From: Xenorhabdus nematophila ATCC 19061
GTDB taxonomy: Bacteria; Pseudomonadota; Gammaproteobacteria; Enterobacterales; Enterobacteriaceae
DNA: 64,000 bases
Assembly: GCF_000252955.1 (NCBI RefSeq)
Contig: NC_014228.1
Span: 1,564,005-1,628,004 of the forward strand
Reading direction: 5' to 3'
The translations under genes and the position numbers were made by a program. The notes beneath the pieces are model-generated. The model saw only the letters and a list, made by a program, of their open reading frames with translations, ran no database searches and had not been told where the DNA came from. Shown in pieces: positions 37,888 to 47,900 of the stretch (its first letter is position 1; every line of letters starts with the position of its first letter).

Positions 37888-39039
37888 TTACTCAATAACC
37901 GAGCCTTTCCTGTAAAAACCACGCAAAGCATGTTGTGATATTAACATTTGTTGGATTTGATTCGTTCCTTCTATAATCTCCAACACTTTGGCTTCACGGT
38001 ATAATCTTTCTACCGGATATTTGTTGGATAATCCATTTCCGCCAAGGACCTGAACGGCATTATTGGCGACCAGCATAGCGACAGCCGAACTGTTATATTT
38101 GGCGATATTTGTTTCCATAATGGCATTGTGATCGCCTTGATTCCTCATATGCCCGATCTTTTCACAGGCCGCTTTGGCGGCATAAAATGCCGTCGCAGAA
38201 TCCGCAATAATCCCTTGAATCAGTTGATGTTGGGCAATTTTCTGACCGAACTGTTTTCTTTTCCGGGCATAAGTCACCATTTCTTCCATTGCCGCATGGG
38301 CAATCGCCACACCCGCCCAGGCAATGCTGTAACGACCAAAATAAAGCGCGGTATTCGCAACAAAGCTGAACCCTTCTCCCTCACGCCCGACTAAACTCTC
38401 TTTAGGTATTTCGACATTATCAAAATTCAGTTCTGACAAATAAGCGCCACGACTTGCCATTAAACCGGACATCGGCTTTCTCGTTAATCCTTCAACACCG
38501 AACTCAACGATAAACGCACTGACTTTTTCTTCACATTTGGCAAAAATAAGGAACAGGTCAGCAATGCCCGAATAAGTAATCCATTTTTTATTGCCATTGA
38601 TCCTGAAACCATTTTCTGTCACTTCATACCGGGTTTTAATCGCGTTGGCATCAGAACCGGCTTCAGGTTCGGATAAAGCGAAACACGCTATTTTCTCACC
38701 CCTTGCCATTGCAGGCAGGTATTTTTCCTTTTGTATCTGGCTGCCCAGCTTTACAATCGTTTCACCGACTAAACTGGTATGCACTGTCAACAAAGCACGC
38801 GTTGAATTACACCCTTTACCTATTTCTTCAGTTAAATAACCATAAGAAAGGGGATCTATGCCTTGCCCGCCATATTCTTTCGGCAAAATAGCCCCTAATA
38901 AACCCAGTGTTGCCATCTCAGTAATAATCTCATCAGGCACTTTACCTTGATGATCAATCAAACCTGCGGAGGGTCTTAATATGTTATCTGAAAAATTTTT
39001 TGCCACATCCACCAAAGGATGAATTTCATATCGCTCCAT
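37888..39039 (-). CDS. xcnE: XcnE, acyl-CoA-dehydrogenase-like oxidase of hydroxymalonyl-ACP synthesis
   Basis: A 383-residue FAD-dependent acyl-CoA dehydrogenase family protein. Family landmarks are CFALSEPEAGSDA, KKWITYSG, RKRKQFGQ, QVLGGNG and the catalytic-loop region EIIEGTNQIQQ. In FkbI-type cassettes this enzyme acts with the FkbK-like dehydrogenase to oxidise glyceryl-ACP to hydroxymalonyl-ACP. Its start is 7 bp after the stop of the dedicated ACP gene xcnD, so the two are coupled. A 204-bp AT-rich gap separates it from xcnF. Confidence 0.92.
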   Translation of the reverse strand: MERYEIHPLVDVAKNFSDNILRPSAGLIDHQGKVPDEIITEMATLGLLGAILPKEYGGQGIDPLSYGYLTEEIGKGCNSTRALLTVHTSLVGETIVKLGSQIQKEKYLPAMARGEKIACFALSEPEAGSDANAIKTRYEVTENGFRINGNKKWITYSGIADLFLIFAKCEEKVSAFIVEFGVEGLTRKPMSGLMASRGAYLSELNFDNVEIPKESLVGREGEGFSFVANTALYFGRYSIAWAGVAIAHAAMEEMVTYARKRKQFGQKIAQHQLIQGIIADSATAFYAAKAACEKIGHMRNQGDHNAIMETNIAKYNSSAVAMLVANNAVQVLGGNGLSNKYPVERLYREAKVLEIIEGTNQIQQMLISQHALRGFYRKGSVIE

Positions 39040-39046
39040 GTGAATC

Positions 39047-39310
39047 TTACCCTCTGATTTTATTAATAAGGTTCAGCATTGCATTTATTGAAACAAAGTT
39101 CTCGCGCTCTATATACTCATCAGGAATGGTAACGGCACATTTTTCTTCAATAAAACAAAGTAAGCGCATGGCAAAAAGTGAATTCACCAAACCACTTGTA
39201 AATATATTTGTGTCATCCAGTAATTCAACTTCATCATCAAATACAGAGATATTATTTTCAATAAATTCACGAATTTCTTTGGCGATAGTTTCCAGATCTT
39301 TCATTAGCAT
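39047..39310 (-). CDS. xcnD: XcnD, dedicated acyl carrier protein
   Basis: An 87-residue carrier protein of the FkbJ/ZmaD type that carries glyceryl and then hydroxymalonyl groups. The phosphopantetheine Ser is Ser44 in the setting SGLVNSLFAM; the residue before it is Asn where most ACPs have Asp (DSL). The acidic helical pattern and size fit an ACP. It lies between xcnC and xcnE in a tight run of genes. Confidence 0.9.
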   Translation of the reverse strand: MLMKDLETIAKEIREFIENNISVFDDEVELLDDTNIFTSGLVNSLFAMRLLCFIEEKCAVTIPDEYIERENFVSINAMLNLINKIRG

Positions 39311-39313
39311 ATC

Positions 39314-39361
39314 CTAGTTATTTATAATCACATCAACCTAATTATTTATAATGACATCAAC
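39314..39361 (-). repeat. 24-bp tandem duplication at the end of xcnC
   Basis: Two adjacent 24-bp units (39314-39337 and 39338-39361) differ at two bases. The unit inside the gene encodes VDVIINN plus the TAG stop; the copy after it encodes the same seven residues and a TAG stop again. Confidence 0.85.
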
Positions 39362-40405
39362 ATAGTAAGGAAAATCAGGTACATTCTCTAATTCATGCTC
39401 AAAAATGATTGTTTCATCTGCAAGTTTTTCTGTTTCTTTAAAGCCTGCAAATTGATAAGTAACAAACATTTGTCGATTACGAGGTGTACGTTTAAATTCA
39501 GCATATAATTTATGCGCTTTTGCTTTCGCCTGCTGCATAATATAATTCAATGCAATACTTCCAACGCCACGGGAAAGTGTTCTACAGGACATTAACAATA
39601 ATTTAATATAATCAACCTCACCTTTATATTGAACTAAGGCCAATCCTATTTTTCCATAAGAGCCATATTTATCTATCAACTCAAAAACAAATACACCATA
39701 TTCATCTGAGTTGATTAATTCATTTAATCGTTCTCTGCTATAAGTAATACCGGTTGAATTAAGTTGATTCGTTCTTTGCGTCAGCTCTTCTGCGCGCAGG
39801 AGATCTTCTGATTTGGCTTTGGCAATATAAAACTTCATATCAAGTTGACTAAGAAACTCTTCTGAAGTGCCGACAAATTCCTCTTCTTCTTCTTTCCGTA
39901 AGATATCTTCCTGATATCTCTGCCTTCTTAATTTTGCGTCATCCGATATTTCCATATTGGCAATTCGGGGCAAGTGCAGTATTGATTGATATTCCAACGC
40001 ATCAATGCAAGTCACTTCCGGGAATTTAGCATTAACTTCATCCCGTTCTAAGGGTTGGTCATCAATAAAAATAAAAGTATCTGCGGCAATATTTAAACTT
40101 TCCTGAATATTTTCAATAGAGGAAGACTTGGCTCCCCAATGAATTTGAGGATAAATAAAATAATGCTTTAAATTGAATTTTTCCAGCATATCCAAAGCAT
40201 CGGAGGCTTCATTCCGGCTTGCAATGGATTGCAAAACGCCCATTTTATCCAATTGGTCAATAATTTTCTCTATTCCCGGCTTTAATTTAATATCATCACC
40301 TTCGGAAAGCACCCCGTCCCACAACGTGTTATCCAAATCCCAAATGATACATTTTACCGGTATTTCGCTATTTACCTGATTATTGGTCAAATCATCCATC
40401 ATCAA
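39338..40405 (-). CDS. xcnC: XcnC, FkbH-like glyceryl-ACP-forming HAD protein
   Basis: A 355-residue HAD-superfamily protein (HAD-IIIC/FkbH type) that takes 1,3-bisphosphoglycerate, removes phosphate and loads glyceryl onto the ACP XcnD. The phosphatase motif DLDNT has its aspartates at 23 and 25; FIDDQPLERDEV gives the later acidic motif. The C-terminal third is GNAT-like. It overlaps xcnB by 4 bp. Three Met codons stand at the start, so the exact initiation codon is unsure. The last codons with the stop are tandemly duplicated downstream. Confidence 0.93.
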   Translation of the reverse strand: MMMDDLTNNQVNSEIPVKCIIWDLDNTLWDGVLSEGDDIKLKPGIEKIIDQLDKMGVLQSIASRNEASDALDMLEKFNLKHYFIYPQIHWGAKSSSIENIQESLNIAADTFIFIDDQPLERDEVNAKFPEVTCIDALEYQSILHLPRIANMEISDDAKLRRQRYQEDILRKEEEEEFVGTSEEFLSQLDMKFYIAKAKSEDLLRAEELTQRTNQLNSTGITYSRERLNELINSDEYGVFVFELIDKYGSYGKIGLALVQYKGEVDYIKLLLMSCRTLSRGVGSIALNYIMQQAKAKAHKLYAEFKRTPRNRQMFVTYQFAGFKETEKLADETIIFEHELENVPDFPYYVDVIINN

Positions 40406-41259
40406 TATTCCGAATTTGTATAATTGAAAAATCCTTTACCACTTTTCCTACCCAGATGCCCCGCTTCCACCATTTTCTTTAACAGAGGACAACAGCGGTA
40501 TTTCGGATCTTGGTAACTTTCATAAAGAACGTGTAAAGAATTAACAACGGTATCCAGACCAATCAAATCGGCGGTTTCCAGTGGCCCCATAGCATGGCCG
40601 TATCCTTCTTTGAAAATACGATCTACATCCTGCGGACTCGCTACATGATCCTGTACCAGAAATGCTGCTTCGTTCATGAATAAATGAGAAAGCCGGTTTG
40701 AAACAAATCCAGGAAAGTCTTCTACAACCACCGGATTTTTTCCAATTCCCTGTAAGAATTTTTTTGCATCAATTAATGTCTGTTCGGAAGTATGGAAACC
40801 CTGGATGACTTCAACACATTTTTTAATCGGTACTGGGTTCATAAAATGCAATCCCAATACATTTTGCGGGAACGGTAAAACGGAAGCAATTTTTGTGATA
40901 GATATACAGCTTGTATTTGCAGTAACATAAGTTTCAGGTTTAATGTACGGTGTTATTGCTGCATAAACTTTCTGTTTAATCGACCAATCTTCAGTCACAT
41001 TCTCAATAATCCAATCACTGCCTTCAACCGCTTTATAAGATGAATCAAATTGAATTCTATTTTTCAATTCGGCCAAATTCAGCGCATTGAATTCAGGTTT
41101 CAGCATCCGATATGAACGGAATTCACGTGACATTCTTGAATCAAGGTTAGCCAGAACATCTGAAGATATATCTATAAGTGATATATTATGACCATATGCA
41201 GCACAGGTTATCGCCGTGTCCAGCCCCATCACACCAGCACCGATAATTGATATTTTCAA
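40402..41259 (-). CDS. xcnB: XcnB, 3-hydroxyacyl-CoA-dehydrogenase-like protein of hydroxymalonyl-ACP synthesis
   Basis: A 285-residue NAD(P)-dependent dehydrogenase of the 3-hydroxybutyryl-CoA dehydrogenase/FkbK type. The Rossmann motif GAGVMG is at residues 7-12, followed by NTSCISI, GLHFMNPVP and DFPGFVSNRL, all typical of the family. It would oxidise glyceryl-ACP toward hydroxymalonyl-ACP with XcnE. No O-methyltransferase adjoins the set, which agrees with a hydroxymalonyl rather than methoxymalonyl unit. It is separated from xcnA by 700 bp with a long ERIC element, so xcnB may start its own transcript. Confidence 0.93.
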   Translation of the reverse strand: MKISIIGAGVMGLDTAITCAAYGHNISLIDISSDVLANLDSRMSREFRSYRMLKPEFNALNLAELKNRIQFDSSYKAVEGSDWIIENVTEDWSIKQKVYAAITPYIKPETYVTANTSCISITKIASVLPFPQNVLGLHFMNPVPIKKCVEVIQGFHTSEQTLIDAKKFLQGIGKNPVVVEDFPGFVSNRLSHLFMNEAAFLVQDHVASPQDVDRIFKEGYGHAMGPLETADLIGLDTVVNSLHVLYESYQDPKYRCCPLLKKMVEAGHLGRKSGKGFFNYTNSEY

Positions 41260-41667
41260 CGACAGCCTCCATTTTTAATGACTGAAAATTAGGTCGTAGA
41301 AAAAACAGATGATACTCAACTTAATGAGTGTTATTTAAGTACGCTACCGCCCTTAAGTAACGGCCTTAAAACCATTCAAAAAATCTTAATTTTTTCTACA
41401 AAAACTTGGATGATTCAAACAGACTATATATTTTTAATTTCAAAAATATATATTACGAACGTAACAATTCATTTTTAATAAAAAATACAAACCATGTTAA
41501 TTTCACAGAATTAACATGATAGAAAAAGAGGTAAACGCATTTTATCAAGTAAAAAGAAAAAAGAGGTAATACTAAATTCACAAACACTTATCATTATTTC
41601 CCATATGATAACTAATATTTATTATGAACAGATACTATTCATAGACTAAATCGATATTTTTAATATT

Positions 41668-41863
41668 TATACCCGTCGTCTTTCAAGTTGCAGCTTTGTT
41701 GGCTGCGCTCACTCACCCCAGTCACATAGTTAGCTATGCTCCTGGGGATTAATGAAAGGCTCCTGCCTTTCACCGGAGGCCAGCCTTTGGCTGGGCAAAT
41801 TCGTTCCCGACGAATTTGTCATTCCCTTGCCGCCGCACTGCATCTTGAAATCAATTGGGTATA
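41668..41863. repeat. ERIC element with about 69-bp internal insert of three hairpins
   Basis: The ends TATACCC and GGGTATA and the ERIC body are present, but the element is 196 bp instead of 127. The extra DNA (about 41751-41821) follows the CTCCTGGGGATT block and holds three perfect stem-loops in a row: GAAAGGC/GCCTTTC (41754-41771), CCAGCC/GGCTGG (41780-41794) and CAAATTCGT/ACGAATTTG (41796-41818). It lies in the 700-bp gap between xcnA and xcnB; the rest of the gap is AT-rich with no gene that I can see. Confidence 0.9.
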
Positions 41864-41959
41864 TATTTCAGACTCTCTTCGTTAATGCTCCTCCATCAAA
41901 AGCCAGCCTCATCCAACCCGTCCGGAAGAGTCCGGCTTTATCCGTTAAGTTAGCTCTCC

Positions 41960-44900
41960 TTAATTCCCTGTGGATTTGCGTCGTCTGTCCGCTAATCTGC
42001 TTTTGCCTGACTGGAACGAGCGCTGTAAATGTGCCTGGGAAGACACTTTATCCGATGTGGATGTCAATTCCGTTTCACTCACCTGTCCACATGACAATTG
42101 GCCCTGTTTAATCCAGTTTGTAAAGGAAGCAATCGTCGGATGTTCAAATAAGGTGATGACCCGAATTTCACGATTGAATGCCTGCTGCAACAGGGATTGC
42201 AATGTAATTATCTTTATCGAGTTGCCACCGGCTTCAAAGAAATTCGTTTCCGTCCCCACCCTTTCATTTTCAAGGACTTCCTGCCAGATTGCCCGCACTT
42301 TTACCGCCGCCGGATCGGCCAACAACAGGTGATCTTCAACGGGTTTTGCCAGCAATTTTTGTGCCGCATGTTCCTGTAAACTCTGACGATCAATCTTACC
42401 GGTAATGGTGCGTTTAAACCCATCGACAACCACAATCAGTGAAGGAAGCCAGGTATCCGGGAAGTTACGCCGGATATGTTCTCTCACCCGGGGTTCCAGC
42501 AATGCAGGTTGTTCCGTACTATCGACAAAAAGATGCCATTGACGTTTGCCTTTCGATGTCGTTGCCGGCAATAAACAGCTTGCTTTCACCGTGTCCAATG
42601 TCTCAACTACCCGCTCTAACTCACGAGGCTCTATGCGGACACCGTTTACTTTTATCTGATCATCAATTCGTCCCAGATAGCGAAAACCTGTTTCAGCGGA
42701 AAAAGTCACCATATCGCCGGTACGATAAAAAGGATGCTGGCTGTACTGCGCTAAGTATTTCGGCTTAACAAAATACTTGGCGGTTTCAACGGGATTAGTC
42801 GTGTAGCCACGGGCAACCGCCCTGCCTCCCACCCAAAGTTCACCCCGGACATTGGCAGGCAATGGCTTGCCAAAGATATCAGCACAGTAAGCGATAACAT
42901 TTTGAATTGGCCATCCAACGGCAACTCCCGTCGCCAGGGATTGTTTGGCACTCAGGCAATCCACCGTTGTCTCACTCGGGCCATAATGGTTGCTCACCGC
43001 ATATCCTTGTCGCAGCAAATCATCCCGAAGGCGTTTAGGTAATTCTTCACCCCCAAATATCCACAATCTCATGGACGGGAAGAAAGGAGCGTCCTGAATG
43101 AGCTGCGAAATAGCACCGGGGATAAAGTTGATTAAGGTGATGGATTCAGATTGCACCACGTTAATGAATGCTTGTCTTTCCAGTAATACATCGGGAGAGG
43201 GATAAATTAACGTCGCACCAACCACAAAACTGGCAAACAAATCCTCTACGCTGGGATCGAAATTCAAATCCGTCAGCCCAAGCACTCTGTCAGCCGCGGT
43301 CAGCGCGGTTTCTTGAATAAACCAATCCAACAAGTTAGCCACTGACTCATTGCGAATCGAAATTCCCTTCGGCGTTCCCGTCGTTCCTGAGGTGAAAATA
43401 AAATAGAATTCATCTTCAGGTTGTCGGTTAAGCCAGACAATGGGCTGCTCTTCGGCTGGCTGTAAAATATTTTCCTCAATATCCAGCAATAAATAATTTG
43501 TCCCTGCACCAAGTTCCTGATTAAACGCAGTCCCAGACAAAACAATGTTGCAATTCGCCAAGTCCAGCAATTTTTTCTTGCGTTGCAAAGGATCTTTCGG
43601 ATTGATATAGCAATAACTGCCACCGCTGAACAAGATCGCCAGTATGGCCTGAGTCGATAACACGCCCTTCTCGAGATGAACAGCCACTCGATCGCCGGGA
43701 ATAAAGCCAGATAAACGTAATCGTTCCTGTACCGCACTCATCGCCTTCAGTAATTCATGATTACTGATTTTATGCTGGCCATCGATCAAACTGATTTCCT
43801 GAGGATACCCGTCAAGGCGTTGATAGATTTCTTGCAGCCGCGAATTAATATCCGGGATGTATTCATTGATCTCTCCCATGCTTAACGAGGTTTCTTCCGG
43901 CTCTTTTGCATTCAGCTTTAAAAAGAGATCTTCAATCAGTGTATCCGTCGTGTTGCTAATCAGATCTTCTGCCAAAGATTCAAAGGCATTAAACGCTGTT
44001 TTTACTGAGTCCAACGCACCCTTAAACATCTCTCCGGTACTTAATTCCACCCGCCATTGTTCCATGCCGGACACAGTTAACGTCAAACCAAAATGCGTCG
44101 TTTCTTCACTGTATAAATCCGTCAGGAATGCACCAGAACCAGCATCTTTCAATGACGCATCAATCGGATAGTTATCAAAAACAACAATGGAATCATACAG
44201 TTCATCATTTATCCCCGCTTCCTCCCGGATTAACAAAGGCGGCGTTTTTTCATATTGTTGCGCCTGTTGTAAAGCCTGGAAAACGGAACGCAAAGCGACT
44301 TCTGTATTCCACTGGCCTTCAAGCGTCAGGATAAGGGGAACGGTATTAATAAATAAGCCTAAAGGCTGACGATCAACACCTTGTGTCAAAGCCCTGCCTC
44401 TGCCGGAGAACGTACATCCCAACGCAATCGTTTTCTGGAATGTGAACTTAGCCAGTGTCAAGGCCCAACACAGGTAAATGAAACTGGCCGGTGTCACACC
44501 CGCACGATGGCAAAGTGACTCGATCGCGACTTTACGCTCCTCGCGCCATAAACTGTTTACACAGAGTCTTTCATTGGTTTTTCTTGCAACTTCATCCTGT
44601 TCATCAGCCCGGAATAAAGGTTCTGCCAGTAATTTTGTTGTTGCAGAAACTTCCCCGTTGGGCAGATGCTGAAAAACATCCTGCCAGTATTCACGGCTGT
44701 GTATCAACGCTTCCGAACTTAAGCCTTGCCAAAGTTGTTGTGAATAATTCCGTGCATCCAAGGGCACAATCTTTTGCTGACGCAATCCCTGTAACCACAG
44801 AGAAATCAACAATGAACTGCTCCAGCCATCCATCAGAATATGGTGGAAAGAGAAAGCCAGACTTAACGTGCCCGCATTGACATCATGGAATCCGACAAGA

Positions 44901-47900
44901 CGAAAGACTTCTTTATTCAATTCAAACGGTGTGGCCTTGGAGTGTGCCAGCCAATCAAGGCAACGCTGTCTGCATGACAAATGTGGAGTTATCGCGTCAA
45001 CACGAACATACTCGAATGGTATGCGAGGCAAAGCATAGATAATCTGATGGGGAATACGAATACCTTCCCAGACAAAAATTGACCTTAAAGCCGGTTGTGA
45101 CTGCTGTATCTGCTGCCATACCTCAAGCAGCGTTTTTTCATCGGCATCCACCTTTACACTGAATGCCACGCCAATGTGATAAGCGCTATTTCCATCTTTT
45201 AAAGCGTGGAACAATAACCCATTCGCCTGAGGTGTTGCTTCCAGCAATTCTTCAAGATAATTATTGTCGGATACCGCATTAACGCCTTTAATGAGACAAT
45301 CAAATTCCGACTGAGCGAGCTGACAAAGCGGAAAATCGGCAGGGATCAAAGGTTGTTCCAAATGATGTTCAACTTGTGGATCTCTCGATACATCATTTTG
45401 GCTATCACACCAAGCCAATAGTTTTTCGTTCAATTGTGCCAAGTAATGATGAGCCTTATCGCTGTCAGCGTCAGGCATACCCAACTGCAATTCAACCAAT
45501 ACATCGCCGGACTCAAGACAATCACGGATCAGGATGTCAAAGTCAGCCGTACTCTTTTCATCCGGATGTCGGAAACCACCCGACAACGTTTGATCCAAAC
45601 TAAAATGGCTCCACGTTCTGCTTCCATCTAACCCGAAACCAATATCGTTAATGCAAATCAATGGCCGTTTTCCGGTGTTATTCAGACCGAGTTGCGCTTC
45701 CCAGCTCTGCTTATCTTCAGACAGGCCCGACTTTAAGATCCGTAAAAAAGCAGTTTGGGAACAGGGTGCTGATGGTTCTACAGGCACATCAAGCGTTAAC
45801 TGATTAAAACCGGTAAACCAACCCACCGCACTGGCCATTTCAGCGTTCCAGGCAGTCGGTATTCCGGCTTCAGAGAATAGGCGGCCGTGATTTTCTAACA
45901 AGACGACAGGCTGTGAAGGCAATATTCCGTTATCCTGCATAACCTCCATCAAAGCAGCCACAATCAATTGTGAACGTTCAGCCTTAAAACGCTGTTCAAT
46001 CGACTTAAAATCACGGCTACAAATTGACAATGCCAATGTCACAGGCACAGCCGCAGGGTAATGAGTGGTGTCACCGCATGGCGCACTGTCCGTACCAGAG
46101 ACATGTTCGCTTAACCATTTACCCCACAGGAAAGCACCTTGTTCTTCGGTTGCTTCTTTCGCTGTATCGTGCCGGGATCCAATTTGACGGATGGCTTGAT
46201 CCAGTTCATCCAATAAGAAAATCCATGAATGCACATCACAAATAAGATGATGACAGACCCAAATCAGATAATTTTTTTGTGAAACGGCATCAAATACGAC
46301 TGTGTGTACACTGGGTTGCGTCTCCAGACTCACCCGACTTTGCAGTTGATTCAGCCGGTCTGCAAGTTGTTCACCGGGTACCAGCGTTTCACCTTCTGTC
46401 AACGTATCACTGTCAGGTTTTGACGGTTCGAAATAGAATTCAGTCAACGCTTGGTTTGCTCTCAGGGAAAAAATTCTATGCCTGGCTTTAACCACTGAAA
46501 TAGCAGCATTTATTTCCTCAGCGCAGAGGGCAGGTTTCAATTCGAGTACCATTCCCTGTTGCAACCGATTGCTATATTTGAAACCTTGTTGGCGGAACCA
46601 ACTGATGCTGGGTAAGTGCCTGACCCAGTTCGCTTCTGTTTTTTCTGATATTACCGAATCAGTAGTGTCTTTTTCCAACTGCGCAATACAGGCCTTTTCA
46701 AGTACAGAACCTAAAGAATTCAACGTCAACAGTTCACTGGCACTAATTCGGATACCCTCTCGGGTTAACAGTGCGACGAGCCTGATGGCTTTGATCGAGT
46801 CGCCTCCCTGTTCCAAAAACGAAGTAGTGAAATCAACGGATTGTGGCCAGATAGGTTTGAGAAACTCTTCATTTAACCAGACAGGAAGCTGATAGCTGCC
46901 CGCGACTTTCTGGCCTAGTTCATTAACCAAACTGAATAAGGAAGAACCGCTTTCCATCAATTTTGCTTTAGCCGCAACAGCTAAGGCGGCTGTATCAACT
47001 TTACCATTGGCATTAATCGGCCAGGGTTGTACAGCACAATACAACGTTGGCATCCAGGCATCAGGGAGTTTTGCTTTCAGACGACGTTGAAATTCAGGAT
47101 CGTCATGGGGTATAGGTTGGCTACTGCATAAAACAATGGTTTCATATTTTTCAACGCCGTCCCTTTCATCAACGACCAGTTTCAGTGCTTTCAGCTTCCA
47201 ACTGTCATTATCGTTCCCATCAAGACTGACCAGTACATCCTCTACCGCTTTTTCTATTTCCGCCGGATGAATCCGATAACCACGTACCTTAAATTCATCA
47301 TCAATGCGCCCAAGACAATGGAATACACCTTGTTCATCCTGTAACCCCAAGTCACCGGTGCGGTACCAACGACTCAAGCCATCAACACTGTGCACAAATT
47401 TTTCAGTTGTCTGGACAGCATTATTGAGATATCCATCCGCCAGTACAGGGCCTCCAATCCAGATTTCGCCTTTAAATCCACGGGGCATCGTTTGCCCCCA
47501 CGAATCTTTGACCGCCATCTCTGCTTTGCCCAGTGCCTGACCAATCGGCATCACCGCCGTGTTTATTTTATCGTTTCCGTCAAGATCGCTTTCTTCCCCG
47601 CTGACTGAACAGATACAGCATCCCACGGTTGTTTCTGTTGGCCCATATTCATTAATCACTTTGCTGCCCGCCGGAAAATAACTCAGGGCTTTTTTCACCA
47701 AAGAGGTGGATAAACTTTCTCCGCCGACAATAAACGTTAACGGATTACTCCGCGCAGGGCTGTTTTCAATCATTAATGAAAGATGTGAAGGCGTGCATTT
47801 AACGCCGGTTAATGACTCATCAGCGAGCAGGATTTGCAGCAGTTCAGGATTATCACGAATATCTTGTTCATGAGCCTGAATAAAACCACCGGATAAAACA

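Noticed and set aside
42439..42768. Plus-strand ORFs of 60-150 codons opposite xcnA, xcnF and xcnH
   Set aside because: They are antisense shadows of the megasynthase genes, with no ribosome sites or recognisable protein patterns.
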